Positions 1 to 12,000 of a DNA stretch of 64,000 bases are shown here, piece by piece; positions within the stretch are counted from its first letter, which is position 1, and each line of letters opens with the position of its first letter. Made by a program: the position numbers and the translations under genes. Source of the DNA: Tenebrio molitor (lineage: Eukaryota > Arthropoda > Insecta > Coleoptera > Tenebrionidae); contig NC_091054.1 of NCBI RefSeq assembly GCF_963966145.1, positions 4,216,001 to 4,280,000 of the forward strand, read 5' to 3'. The notes under the pieces are model-generated. The model worked only from the letters and a program-made list of their open reading frames with translations, was not told the DNA's origin and did no database searches.

Positions 1-479
1 TTTAATTTAGTTCCATCGCAAACCAACAAGTTTTCCACTTCCAGCTCGTCCAGTCATGTTGGTGGGTGGGATCGATTTTGATATATTAAATGTAGACTTC
101 GGAGTTTATGGATCTCTAGAATCTGAAGGTGGAAAATGTTATGAATTCCGCTAGTCTTGTTTAGATTCCGAATCCAAGAAAGACCTCACCATTTGCACAA
201 GATATCCTTTTATTCCGCATATAGTTCCGAAAACATTTAATGTTCAATACTAATTTTCTACAAGATGGTGATTTTGGGTCTTGATCTTTCTACTTTTAGC
301 AATAGATCTTGAAGGGCTCGTGCGTTGCAAAAACTACATGTCATTTTTAAAAAATTAGATCTTAAAACACCTGCATTTGGTCCCACGATGTTGAAATGAT
401 GCTCCTTCAAGATTTTTACATTCTTTCAACTACTTCCTCATTTGTAGAAGTTTTTCATTTAAGGAAGGAGAAAAAGTCT
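1..479. other. AT-rich DNA, no gene seen
   Basis: This segment lies downstream of the decayed minus-strand fragment that ends near 487. Its minus-strand translation has stops in every frame over short distances. No repeat shared with the rest of the window was noticed. Confidence 0.5.
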
Positions 480-531
480 GGAACGGTCAATCTGGGGAGT
501 AGTCAAACAAAACTTCATTATTGACCGTTCC
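480..531. repeat. Short perfect inverted repeat (12 bp arms)
   Basis: The arms ggaacggtcaat (480-491) and attgaccgttcc (520-531) are perfect inverted complements around a 28-base loop. The hairpin overlaps the last codons and stop of the decayed minus-strand reading frame. It may be a transposon end or a chance hairpin; no second copy was seen. Confidence 0.5.
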
Positions 532-1164
532 AAAAGTTGAACTGATTCCAAAGATTTCCAGAAAATTGACACCATTATTATCATCATCATTATCTTTTGC
601 TTCCTTTTCTTCTGGGGTGTGATAGTGGCGGATCTCTTCCATTAGCCTACAAATCCTCTGAAGAAATCGATTGGATCTTTCTTAAATTCGTTCTTCTTTG
701 TAGTTTGTTTCACAGTCAGTGAACGCTACACCCACCTTACAGAGAGCTTCGTCATGCTTCTCTTGTAAGATCTGACGCAACAATTCAGGTGCAGTGCACG
801 CGATCTTATTTATTTCAAGACCTTTCAGTTCTTGATCCTTCAGTATCACATTCAGAATTTCAGCAATGTTCTCCTCAGTTTGACTGTCGGTGGGCCAATG
901 CAAGAATCATGTTCTGTGCTCTAGAACCACAAGCAAATAAAATACGTTTGCTTCAGCAGTTTTCTGTTTCTAATTTGATTTCAGTAATTAATCTACTTCC
1001 TCATACAGAAATTTTATTATTACAATGATTTGAACAGGTTGCTTTCAAACATCTACTGATTGCTTCGAAAATTTTAATACATACCTTTCTACTAGATCAC
1101 GACTGAGAGCTGAAGGCACTACATACTCTACTGTTTTCTCAATTTCGTTGTAGGTCGTAAAATT
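487..1164 (-). pseudogene. Decayed protein-coding fragment of unknown family, one likely intron
   Basis: On the minus strand, 1164 to 1085 encodes a protein-like stretch containing EKTVEYVVPSALSRDLVE. It ends at a good splice donor (AAAG|GTATGT, intron starting at 1084). A T-rich acceptor ending TTCTAG lies at 922-921, giving a 164-base intron. After it, a stretch containing QNMILALAHRQ continues by a one-base frame change into about 70 residues (903 to 685) with EENIAEILNVILKD and APELLRQILQEKHDEALCK. An in-frame TAA follows at 682-684. The same frame then stays open for another 64 codons, including RLMEEIRHYHTPEEKEAKD, up to a TGA at 487-489. The composition is soluble and helical, rich in E, K and L, and unlike random AT-rich DNA. 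The frameshift and internal stop argue for a pseudogene, while the intron argues against a processed copy. I do not recognise the family. Confidence 0.45.
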
Positions 1165-1851
1165 TTATTGCATATTATGAGCGCGATTAATGGGCACAAT
1201 GGTTGGGTTTGAAAAGGTTGGTGCCATTTGCCAGACAATGCAAATATACAGGGTGTTTCTGAAATAGGTGCATTAATTTTAACTGGTAATAGAACTCGTC
1301 AAAAGGAACAACTTTTCTATCTACCATTTTGCGGAAAAACGATGTTTAATTCCAAAAAAAATTTGAGAGATTTTTCACTAAAATAGCCCTACGCCACTAA
1401 ATGCTGCAATGGCTAATTGAGATCAGCGCTAATATGAAAAAAACATCCATTTTCATCCAGAAAACGTGTTTTAACGCCGAAATCGAAATTCAAATAAATC
1501 TACCCGTATAGCAAAAAATCCACTTCGTAAGAATCTGGTTGTTTCTCGTTTTTAGGTAGCTTAGTTTTGGAGGTATGAACGGTTTTAGAAAAATCTTTCC
1601 TATTTTTTTAAGCCATTGCGCAACGTTTTTCGCCGAAATGGCAGAGAGAAAAGTTGTTCCTTTTGATGAGTTGTATTACCAATTAAAATTAATGCACCTA
1701 TTTCAGAAACACCCTGTACAAAATGTACAATACAACCCTGCTTAAAATACCTATTACCTACTAGAGTGGTAAACTAGGATCTATAAGCCCCGCAAGGTCT
1801 TTAACTTAAAGTACCATAAAATTTTACGACCTACAACCAAATTGAGAAAAC
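1133..1851. repeat. 36-bp inverted repeat flanking a CAGGGTGT element
   Basis: The arms at 1133-1168 and 1816-1851 are inverted complements with 35 of 36 bases matching. The left arm is part of the decayed coding fragment. The interval holds the 468-bp CAGGGTGT element at 1249-1716. Without that element the arms would be about 180 bp apart. The structure is either an inverted duplication of the gene fragment or the ends of an older element into which the CAGGGTGT element inserted. Confidence 0.65.
1249..1716. mobile_element. CAGGGTGT inverted-repeat element, family A copy 1
   Basis: This 468-bp nonautonomous element begins CAGGGTGTTTCTGAAATA and ends with the inverted complement, with TA on both sides. 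The long terminal inverted repeats include an arm that reads AAAGGAACAACTTTTC. There is no transposase frame. An equally long copy (468 bp) lies at 54665-55132, a deleted inverted copy at 59311-59676, and a relative at 34322-35222. Confidence 0.85.
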
Positions 1852-2599
1852 AATACATCAGGGTTCAAAATTTTCAAACCGCTCTTCTATTTGCAGTTTG
1901 GTTTAAATTTTCTGATAACAAAAGAAAAACTCAGATGGTAGCTGCAATCGACTAAGAAAGCTTCTGGGTCATCCTTTTAAAAGAGGGTCCTGGATATTTT
2001 TCTATTACATTATTTCTTCTTGGATAGTGGTACAACTTATTTGTATCTTTTGCTCTTGTTATTTTGCTTCTATTTTAGTGAGCACTTAAAATGTAGGTAA
2101 TTGACAAACTAGAAGAATTGAATGGAACAGTAATAAAAGTGTTCCGATAGTGATCGTAAGATGTGTATCTGTTAATCAATAAAACGTGTTTTACGGAGTG
2201 GGTAGTTAGTAATTTATCAAGCTGACACATTTTCAACTTTTCCTGTTTAAATACTCAATTAAAAAGTGTTAATTTGCAGAAAATTGTTCAAGGCGGACGC
2301 TTTGAGCCGCCTCATTATGATAAAAAAAAAATCCGTCGAGCATTTCGATAACATCTGTTGATGTCATCATATCGCGACCTGAACGATAATTTCTTTGAAC
2401 GATATTGCAGTAATAAATGTTGAAAATGACATTAACCTAGAAGAAAAGGAGGTTTAGCCGCTGTTGTAATTCAACCGACTTAAGTTGCTATAATGGCAGT
2501 TGCGTATTTAATTCTGACGTAAATGAGCCAAAACTGTAACAACTACTTGGTAGATACAATCGAGAACGCACGTTTTCCTCGAACTAAAAGAAGTTCAGT
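1852..2599. other. AT-rich DNA, no gene seen
   Basis: Stops are frequent in all frames. A short A-rich run lies near 2322. No repeated family was recognised. Confidence 0.5.
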
Positions 2600-3770
2600 C
2601 TAAAATGATTGATTAAATAAGCAGTTTATGCGAAACCGAGTCAGGAATGTTGTTTTATCGCCGATTGAACTTCCTTTACTGTGCGATCACAATAATACTG
2701 TAATCTGGCTGAACTCTTGGCGAACCAGTTTCAATCAACGTCAAACCTTTTATAATTTAGCATGTCAGCTGTCAAGAGTACCATTCGTGACGTCACCGTG
2801 CGGAAATGCTTCCAGAATATGGCAACAGGTACAGATTTCCGTGACGGTTTCCCCGCTCGAATCGATGAAACGACATTCGTCGTTTTTTCCGCCCCCCCTT
2901 TGTTATGATTCCATTCACGTCTGCTTGTCCTTGTCTTCCCGGATTTGTCTCCGGGACGCACCGATCCCATCCCCGTCGGATGACAGATCCGGGCCAATAA
3001 TCCTGGGTCGTCGCGGCGGATAATTGTCCATTTCAATCGTCGTCATGACAGGTAAAAGAAGGGGACCACGTGCCGACCTCGGAGACGCACCGTGCTTCAC
3101 ATTCCTATCGATTCAACGACTCCTGACGGTGGCAGCGTCGCCAGCGGCTTACTAACAGCCCGAACGGTCAGAAGGTGAAGGTGTGGGTCACGTGGAGTTG
3201 TCTTTCCCCCGTTCCGGGAGCGTCGTTCATCCCCGGATTTATGTTTCACGGAGGGAATCGGACGCCGTCCCCGAGCCAATTAAAATTGATTCCGAAGAGG
3301 CTGTCGCCGAAGCGATGACCCGACAACTATTTTTAAATCTTGGGGAGGGAATAAATCAACTTTCGGTTTTAACTAAGTGCGAATAAAATTATTAACAGGA
3401 GAGGCGGGAAAAATCGCCGCCCGCAAGGGAAACAATCGAGCAGCGTCGGTAACAAAGGAAGTCTGTTTATCAAGGCCGAGCAGATTTCCTTTCTTTACAA
3501 TCGTGTAATTCCTCTGCATTAATTAACGGAGCCATTGTTTTCGATGGTTCTTTTTCGCCGGTTGCTGAACGCATCCCAGGTTCAATGGTCAAAAATGGCC
3601 GTGGGAGTGGTAATGGCGGCGGCGTCCAATTCGCAAGCATATTTCCAAAGTTTATAATGCAACGTCCAATTCGATAATTTATTGCTACTATTTCCGTCGG
3701 GATAACCTCAGATCTAAATTTGAGTGAAAAACACTCGCGTAATGAGAACCTAAGTGGCGAAGCATGTAAT
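2600..3770. other. GC-rich noncoding block 1
   Basis: This block is clearly richer in GC than its flanks, with many CG dinucleotides between about 2760 and 3650. Overlapping open frames occur on both strands, but none has a recognisable domain or splice structure, as expected when GC content lowers the stop frequency. A candidate regulatory or conserved noncoding segment. Confidence 0.35.
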
Positions 3771-4110
3771 TAACCTAATTTACATTGCAAATGCTAAATG
3801 CTAAATTTGACTCCGCAGGAAAGAATTCACGGCGTGATTGTATCTCCCAAAAAGCGTGTATTCTTCAACAACGAAAAAATGGGAAGTTTTGCGAAAGTTT
3901 TTTGAAGATTTATTTAGAGAGCGTCAGAAAAGCAAAAACGTTTGAAATATTTTTGTCGAAATCAGAACTGGTGATTTATTCAATCGTGAAATATCTCCAA
4001 CGTTCAAAATATAAATCAGAATGGAAATATAAATTCCGCCCACGATTATTTGGCGCTGAGTGTTTTATTATTTTGTGTTTTTGTTTATCATGTTTCAAAA
4101 ATAGTTATTT
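3771..4110. other. AT-rich DNA with an unsupported open frame
   Basis: An open frame runs over 3785-4168 on the plus strand. It runs into the repeat hairpin at 4111 and has no recognisable motif. It is not treated as a gene. Confidence 0.4.
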
Positions 4111-4198
4111 ACAGTACCTAAGAGTGAGGAAGGCAAAGCTTTCGTTCACGCGAATGCAATTGAAGTGAACGAAAGCGGCCTTACTCTCGAGTGCTGTA
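4111..4198. repeat. Imperfect 88-base hairpin
   Basis: gctttcgttcac (about 4138-4149) pairs perfectly with gtgaacgaaagc (about 4166-4177) around a loop of about 15 bases. Outer partly paired arms extend the stem towards 4111 and 4198. The size is in the range of a microRNA precursor, but no known microRNA seed was recognised. The inverted-repeat element at 4202 abuts it, so it may be part of the same element. Confidence 0.45.
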
Positions 4199-4201
4199 TT
4201 T

Positions 4202-4417
4202 TTGTTCGATACCTTCTTAGAAAGTGAGTCTGTAACTTTGTATTCAAAATTTTAAATAAAAATAAATCACATTTAAATTACGTTAAAATGTACACAGTGG
4301 CAGACGAGTGAGTGAAAGACAGTGACCGAAAAACGATGAGCGAAAGTGAAGTGAACGAAAGAGAAACCTTCACCCACTGGTAACTATGGACTCACTTTCT
4401 AGGGGGGTATCGAACAA
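4202..4417. mobile_element. Small inverted-repeat element, TTGTTCGATACC ends
   Basis: The left end, ttgttcgatacc followed by a conserved aaagtgagtc, is matched by its inverted complement at the right (gactcacttt, then ggtatcgaacaa). The element is about 216 bp with no coding capacity, which fits a MITE. No second copy was seen. Confidence 0.6.
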
Positions 4418-6060
4418 GATAATTAACAATTTTGTAACAAATGCATACTCCTAATAAAACAGATTTAAATTCTATTGATTATTCTTGCTCTTTTGGCCAC
4501 CATTAAAATTTTCCCGAGAATTTTCCTATTCCAAATTTAAAAAAATCTTGCTTTTCTCGAGTCTATTTTGCAAGATCGACAATTCTAAAGGAATTAAAAA
4601 AAGTACATAAATTCCGCCGAAGGTTATTTTCCACTTATTAATTACATATTTATCGCTTTAAAAGAAACGAGTAATTGGAGTACTGCAGAGAATATTACTT
4701 TTAAGCCTGTGAGGCGGATTTGTGCAATTTTATTTAAGAATTCGTTCTCTGGGAATTTCGAAAATTTTAAAATTAATATCTCGCGTCCAAATTTATATTA
4801 TTGATTGAAATTTGAAGCTCCCCGAATATCTTTGAAGAGTGCAGGAAAATGCAAAATTTAGCTGAAAGTTAAAAAAATTCGAATGTGGCATTAACCGAGG
4901 GAGAAAATGTAAAAATAAGTAACTAGAATTCAGGGATGAAATGTTGTTTCGACTCCGAAAAAGCGCAGTAGAGAACTTTTATTTCGGAGTGCTGAAATTA
5001 TCAGGGAGCGTAAAGAATTTTAATAAGCGGATGTCCAGCAGTGCAGAGAATAAAACCGGAGAGTTTAGTCTTTAAAATTTCCAGCAGGAAGTTTGGTGGG
5101 CGGCAGTGAAGTGCCAAAACAAACGACAAAATAAAATGTTGCTGGAGATGATAAATGCACGAACATAAAATGGACGAGCTTGGAAGAACAACGGGAGGGA
5201 AGTGGAGGATTTGGGGGGCGTCTTGTTGGTCAAGAAGTAGATTGATCGATAAGATTACATTTTATATCTGGAAGTGAATTTTTACAAAATAATGAAGGAC
5301 TTGTGCTAAATAGTTGTGTTCTTCTGTAAGACCTAGATAAGTTAATTTCAAAAAAATTGAAAAAAAGATGGACAGAAGGAGATAGTAGCTTTATTTCGAA
5401 AGAACACGCTAAAAAATATTGCCACGGAAAGAAGGGCAAGGTTAAAAAGACAAAAAAAAGTTGCGGAATATAAATAGGAGAGGAAGAGATTATGAAATTA
5501 ATCGGGGATTGAAATAAATACATATTTTAAATTGCAAGCAAAAATTAAAAGCTCGTGGTTTTGAGTCTGTTGTTAGAAAGCTGATCAAGCTGGAGTGAAG
5601 TTGGAGGTCATAATTTCATTGGAAGAAATATGTACAAAGAAGTTGCTGAAAAAAAGGATTACCAGAAGAGTTTACTTCTCGAAGAAATTTTGCAATAGAG
5701 ATGATATTAGGAAGCAAATGTCTGGCAAGAAACATTTGGTTCCGTTTGTTCAAAAGAGGCTGAGGAATTTGCAGGAACCATATTTGGGGTTTATTTTGAT
5801 AAATGAAAAGAAAAAAGTAAAAGTACAACATCTACAAAAAATAAAAGCTTTCTTTCATAATACCATGATGATTTGAGTAAACCGAATATTCATAACATAA
5901 GTGTAGTTAGGTGTATTTTTAAATATGTCGTTTTTTGGAAATCTCAAGAGTATTTTTTTTGGAAAATAAACCTTTTTTTTATTGGAAAATATTGTAACGC
6001 GTAGAGAACAATGCGATCCATAAGAGCCCCGAAGCAGCACCTTTCCGATTTCCGAATGAT
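4418..6060. other. AT-rich, partly purine-rich DNA, no gene seen
   Basis: Between about 5020 and 5880 the plus strand is enriched in A and G, which leaves open frames on the opposite strand without domain content. Homopolymer runs of T lie near 5945-5985. No repeated family was noticed. Confidence 0.45.
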
Positions 6061-6398
6061 GACGACAACGGGTATTGAATCATGATAGCGGCGAAGCGTC
6101 GAGGCCTACCTGGAATGTTCGATACAGGGCCGGGATGGGGATGAAAGAGAGTCAATAACTAAGTAGCGAATTTCAGTGTAATTTTCTTGTAGCAAGAAGT
6201 TAATGTTCATTTAGTGGAAACTGTTACTCCAAATTAGTTGTTATTGATTTCTACAAGTTTCTTTAAATTGACGAACCCAACTAACTACTGAAGCTAAAAT
6301 TTCAAGCACATTTTTAAACATTTTTCGTTATTGGAAATTCCATATCTTCGTAAACTGGGATTTTAAACCCAAGATTTCCAGAAAACTAAACTTAGTTG
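6061..6398. other. AT-rich DNA, no gene seen
   Basis: Short segment with stops in all frames and no recognised repeat. Confidence 0.4.
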
Positions 6399-6986
6399 TT
6401 ACCCGAAGTGAATATTTAAAATATTGGGTTCAGTTGAAAAATTAAACGATTCAAATTCTGTGCGTGCAACTACTGGAAAAGTCGAGGTCTTTAGAACTGA
6501 AATCAATGTTTGAAAGTTTGGAATGAATTGGCCGAGTTGAGAGTCACAGAACCGAAGTTTTAAAATGATCCTTAAATAAAGATTCTGGAGTTGAAGACCA
6601 TCCAAGTCTAGGACAAAAAGAGTAAATTTCAAGATTTTGTTAAAAAAACGAGTGAGGTCTACTGATTGGTGAAAGCTCCAAACTCTGTTTTGATAAACGT
6701 CACAATCCAGATATGTTTGAAGCAAGCGTGAGAAAAATGAGCGCAATCCCCAAAATGCATCTAAAACGTGATTCTTGTCCGGATAGCTGAAATATTCAGC
6801 AGTTTGAACATTGCAAACGGCAAAAGAAAAATTAGACAGCAAACCTGACGGCATGAACAATTCAATCTCATTTGAAACTCCATCTGGAAGCTCGAACGAC
6901 ATAGAGAGAGCATGAATGAAAAACAACTCTGCTAAACATTGTCTGGCGGTATTGTTGGGAAACTTGGTGTAGAAAAATTCGCTCAA
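6399..6986 (-). other. Unusually long open frame, unrecognised
   Basis: A 195-codon open frame on the minus strand runs from just after a TAG to a stop at 6399. There is no ATG at its beginning; the first Met is about 29 codons in (context ALSMSFELPDG). It is rich in F and L, with stretches such as FFSRLLQTYLDCDVYQNRVW. No domain, signal peptide or clear splice site was identified. Its length is unusual for DNA of this composition, so it may be a decayed coding region, but a chance frame cannot be excluded. Confidence 0.2.
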
Positions 6987-8520
6987 CTACAAGATTTTTT
7001 ACCACAGCGGATGGAAACACAAAGCTCGCAGCGGTGCACAAAAGCTATAAACTTCAACAAAGTGTAATTCTATCCGAGAGTCCAGGTTATGACGACTTGG
7101 CCGTCGTGCAGCTTAATAAATAACTCCGGCGTCACCTTCGTTTCCCATTGTTCTTTCAGCTAAAGTTTATAATCCGGCTCCGCAACAATCACGTCAAGAC
7201 GCTTTCCCGATGAAGAAACAGGTATAAAGTACGTTTTTCAATGGAAGTTGTGGAAGAGTCCGAAGGCGAGGCCAAGAAGCGAGCGAAACTGTTGGCAAAT
7301 TAGTTTTTCTTTTTATGTGCGCAAAGGATTGTGTCTCTTCTTATTACCATATTTGCACAAAAGCGGCCGTTAACGTTATTATATGACAGTTCTTTGTTGG
7401 GATCGGAGTTAACCGATAACCATCTGGCCGCCTCGGAATAAATACGGACTTATTATGCAGAGCACAATGAAGTTTGCAGGCATGAAAGAGTAGTAATTAA
7501 GCGAGATGATACAATTAATCGCACTTTCGTTTTCTCGCCGAGGAGGAAAAAACAGCGAAGACGTTCCAGATTTAATCCGGGGCTCGAGTGTTCTCGCAGC
7601 CCCGCCGTGGGCCCTCCAAAGTTAATCGCCTTTGTTAATTACACTGCGCAGATTCGAGCAACAACAATAAAAAAATCCCCGAGTCGGAAGTGTCCTCCGG
7701 AGGAGTTAGGGCTCCGGTGGAAATAAAGTTGGCAACAAGACCGACGGAAAGAGAACGGGGGAGTATAAATATAATTCAAATGCGAAAGCTCTGGGGTAAG
7801 TTTCCGGGGGGGCAATTCAAGACTAGCGTATGTTTATATTCATTTTATTACCCACTCGACACTAAGTGGGGTGGCCATCAAACTTTGGCAATTTAGAAGC
7901 AAGTTTCACCGTTCTGTAACCGCTAATTTATTCCACGGACGCCCCAAACGCTTTCCCGGGCCGTACCTCGACGGATTATACGTACAAATGGGTTAGAAAT
8001 GGATATGTTTATGGGCCGGCGGTTGGGAAAAGTCTAACGAGGGGAAGAGTAATGAAGACGGAGCAGTAATCAAATTAACGGACAATCCGCGGGAAGTAAC
8101 GACCGAGCCACGACGTGGGGATTCCACCGGGAAGTCGCCGCCGAGAACGCCACAATCTCCGCGAGTAAATATTTAAGCCGCCAACGAAGTTTCCCCCAAC
8201 TATAAATATTAGAAAACTAGTTAGGAGTTTAGAAATTGCGAGGAGAACGACACGTTCGCCAACTTATCGCGGAACGTTCGTTCACTCAAGTTATTTGCCG
8301 GTTTGACTGACAATTTGTCGTGTTTTTCACAAAAGTTTTGATAGACGGCTTCGAAAGCCTAAGTAAACGCGTCCGGAAGCTGTGTACCGAGGATTTCATT
8401 AGGTTGCAAAAAGCTGAGACAACACCGTCTTCGGAAGTTGCACGTGCGCCAACCGTCTACGCCCTAAAATAATAGAGACCTGACCTGAGTCAACGGGGAA
8501 CGTCTTTAAACTTATCCTTA
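6987..8520. other. GC-rich noncoding block 2
   Basis: CG-rich stretches (about 7540-7720 and 7900-8470) alternate with AT-rich motifs such as TTAATTA. There is no coherent coding frame. A candidate regulatory or conserved noncoding segment. Confidence 0.35.
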
Positions 8521-9320
8521 GTTCCTCTATTTGTAATCTTTCGTCAACTTTTGACGGGCCAGAGTTGGTTCACTGGCAGTGTCAGCTTTTTGGTTTGATT
8601 GTGCTAATTTGATGGACTCTTCCAACATCTGGATGGTTATTGTTCTCGGTTTGGCCAAAACTAGGTTAAGTGCTGGTTGTTGTTATTAAAAATGAATAAA
8701 ATACGAAATTAGAATCAGTATCCGTTAGTTAAAGTTAATTATCCTTCAGTCGTGAAATTGAAGTGTATTTAACAAGCATCGACGTTGATGGAAAAGTGGG
8801 TGTATAACAAAAATCAATTATAAAAAATGGTGATTTCAAAGGAATTCTCATTACTTGATAGCGGCCTCGATGCCGTGCCTCCTTTTTTATACATACTACA
8901 GGCGCTGAAGTATTTCTTGATGAAAATATAAAATATATAATTAAATGATTTCGATCTCGTTTTTAAGACTGTTTATTCCTCTTTTGGTTTACCTTTCTTA
9001 CTACATATTATAATCCCAAGCCTACAGTTTTTTTCAGTCATCTTATTTAAATATAGGGGAGAAACCGAAAACGAAACAGGTGTGTTATATGACACTTTGT
9101 CTGTCGAAAAGCAACCAGACTGGTTAAATTAAATTGCAAGGGGGACATGTAACGTGACTATTTTCGTTCACGTATCTTCAACTAGAAGGTAGGGGTGCAC
9201 TTCACCCTTAAATACAAGGGGACCAAAAGATTTGCTTTGTAGCAGTGTTTTTATTTTACTGTTACGAACAGTGATTCCCGTGAAAGTCCAAAAAACAGAA
9301 TAGGAATATATCCTGTTATA
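8521..9320. other. AT-rich DNA, no gene seen
   Basis: Stops occur in all frames. Nothing distinctive was found before the CAGGGTGT element at 9321. Confidence 0.45.
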
Positions 9321-9666
9321 CAGGGTGTCCCAAAAATGGCGCACTAACGGTGCACTACGGTGTAGAAGAGATTACCGTAAATGTGAGAGAAATGTTAAAA
9401 AAATTCTATTGGAGCAAGGAAACCGCATTGGTGTACGTTTTATAAAATACATATGATATACAAGGTGTATTTTTAAAATGTGCCGAAATTTTACCTACGA
9501 GGTTGTGGAACAACGTAGAAGACTAAAAGCAATAAAAAAAAATTGTAGCTCAAAAACAAATGTCATTTTATTTTTTGACATAGAATTTTTTAAACATTTT
9601 TTCCGAGTTCTACATGAAGCCAGTAGCTCGTAATTAAAATATCTGCACAACTTTCAAAATCACCCT
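9321..9666. mobile_element. CAGGGTGT element, chimeric family B copy
   Basis: It starts CAGGGTGTCCCAAAAATGG and ends ...TCACCCTG. The right part from about 9460 is a family B arm (aaaatgtgccgaaatttt, then the agttctacatgaagccag motif). The left part differs from the other B copies. It therefore looks like a composite of two related elements. There is no coding capacity. Confidence 0.75.
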
Positions 9667-9923
9667 GTATACATATATTAAGTTGTTATAAAAACTATCT
9701 TGAATCGTACATATTATCACAAAGTACAAGATCACTCACTACCAATATCTGATCCTGCATAATAGAGAATTTAAAAGCTTTGGAAATCTCAAAAATTATC
9801 TTAAATACACTACGACAACATTGCAAGGTAATGATGTATATTTTTGGTTACGTTGTATTATCGTTAATTGCAATAAGTGATTTATTTGTTATATCATCAT
9901 GGGAGTCAAAATTATAGTAGATT
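9667..9923. other. AT-rich spacer
   Basis: AT-rich DNA between two repeats with no feature recognised. Confidence 0.4.
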
Positions 9924-10037
9924 ATATCATTAAGAGTAGAAGTGAGTCTTTTTGTGCTGAGCCTAGAGATTGAAGACCGAGACGAAGTTGCGGTTGACAA
10001 CTGGGCGAAGCACAAAAAGACCTACTCTGAATGATAT
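9924..10037. mobile_element. Short inverted-repeat element, AGAGTAG / CTTTTTGTG type, copy 1
   Basis: The left end atatcattaagagtag and a tctttttgtgct motif are mirrored at the right by gcacaaaaaga and ctactctgaatgatat. The core is CG-rich (gaccgagacgaagttgcgg). An inverted copy lies at 59196-59305. The element is about 114 bp and noncoding. Confidence 0.7.
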
Positions 10038-10439
10038 ATTCATACTATTTTATCTTCAAGCGGTTACAGTTACAGTATTCAATATGACAGTAATGACAGT
10101 TTTCAAACTTATAATTTTCAAATTTTAAGGCACCAGTAATTCCTAGTTCTCTTGTTGCAATATTATTAGCACTTGAAGGTTCCGTAATATTAGTAAAGTC
10201 TACTAAAACGTTTGTGAAATTATATAAATGTTGTATGTATATGTATTACATAAGTAATATCAGCTGGGTAAATTGTAATGTCATATTTTATTTATTTGTT
10301 TTGGCAACCATTGCAGTCAATTGCTAAAACGCAAATTTGAAGATTTACTTTTAATGAAATCAAATCTTTATAATAATATTCAGAACTGTCGTTATTTACG
10401 TTTTGATAAGAACGAAGTCAATATTTGGAATAAGTCAGA
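10038..10439. other. AT-rich DNA, no gene seen
   Basis: An open frame at 10321-10530 enters the old repeat at 10440 and is not supported as a gene. Confidence 0.4.
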
Positions 10440-10650
10440 TTTGGACATAGTAGTGTTTCACTTTGTGTACAATAAAATCTCTACGAATCCTGCTATTTCA
10501 AGTCTGAAATCCTTGAAGCCGCTGATTTAGTTTGGATATCTCTCATAAAACTGAAAATCTCATTTTTTGCTGGAATTCAAGCAGACAATTTTTCCAACGT
10601 CAAGTTGTAATTCCACAAGATCATAGTGAAAATAAGAAACACAATGTAAA
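10440..10650 (+). repeat. Old dispersed repeat, copy 1
   Basis: It aligns with 13690-13860 across several conserved blocks, including gctat(t/c)tca, atccttgaa(g/a)ccgct, aaaatctcat and the aagatcatagtgaaa-type tail. Both copies are diverged and interrupted by stops. It may come from a decayed transposon, but the family is unknown. Confidence 0.5.
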
Positions 10651-12000
10651 CTCCTCGGATGGTTTTACATCATTAGGGACAGAGTAATGATCCGAGCGAG
10701 AATATTATTTCAGTTAATAATGTGGACATATTATAACATTGTATTTAGTAGCTTATTCCTTGAACTCAGGTTGTTTTAAGCATATCGCCCATAATCAACA
10801 ATAAGTACCTATTAATTCTTGAAAATTATGTTTTAATTAGTAGTAGTGAATTATGTGTGTAACTATTTGATTAATACTAATTGAGATAAGATACAGAAAA
10901 TAAGAAAAATGTCAAATGTTTTTGTAGAATTTTTGTGAATTTAGATTTTTTTTAAATTATTATCTTTACGAAGATGATAACGTAATTAAAAAAGTGTATG
11001 TCACCGAAGGTTATTTTTTGAAACTTTCTTTTTTTGAGGAAAACGTGTAAAAAACAGTTGCGTAGAGAATGTTAATTTAATTGCTATAGTAGATATCAAT
11101 ACCTCTTAATTTTATTTTGTACACGTGTCTTCGAGCTGACTCTTACAAATTTTGAAATTCCTAAATGTTAATTAAATTTTAAACAAATTCACTTTTCCGG
11201 TATTAATCACCAAATTCCATTACTTAAATTTGATGAGAATAGATATTGGATATAAATTAAATTTGTTTTATTTTGAGAGCTACGAACTCTCTGAAAATCA
11301 TCTCCTCAAGCCTCCAATTTGGGACGCTTATTTGTAAATCTTTCAAATTGTTTCTCTAATGTCGAAAACAGACGACTTTCCAACGATTTTTTTCAAAAAT
11401 TATAGTCCACTTCAGAGCGCGGATGTAAATTGCACTGACAGTTGTTTTGCTACATAACGACTGTTCAAATGAGGCGACGCGGTAGTAAGCATCAAGCTAT
11501 TTAACCACAGTTTTTTTTTGAACGCACGTTACATGCTGATTAGGTCAGAAGAGACGGTAAATATATTCTAAATAGTTATAGCCAAAACTAATAAGTAATT
11601 TTCACTTTTTTTTGCTCCCATTTATTTCCAGACAATGACTATTTGCAAAAGAGCAGTTTTACATAGATTCTTTTGTAAAATCTAACAATAAGAAAGAGTA
11701 AATACAGGCAGTATCTTTTACTATCGTGTTTTCATATTTGTTATTTTGTGCGGTTTTAGATTTACATATCAGTTAAACCATTATTCACCAGACATCAAAA
11801 TAATTATCATATCACAAGAAAATGAATAGTAATAATAAGACAAACCTTGGCATAAATTTAAATCCTAAATATATGCGCCGCCAAACATAAACACTTATAA
11901 GTAAAAAACATTGCATTTATGCAAACAACAAATACTATTTATCACACTCATCAACCATAAAATATTTTGTAAATAAACCCTTTCGATTTGCCAACCACCT
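10651..12000. other. AT-rich DNA, no gene seen
   Basis: Very AT-rich with frequent stops in all frames. No repeat shared with other parts of the window was noticed. Confidence 0.5.
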
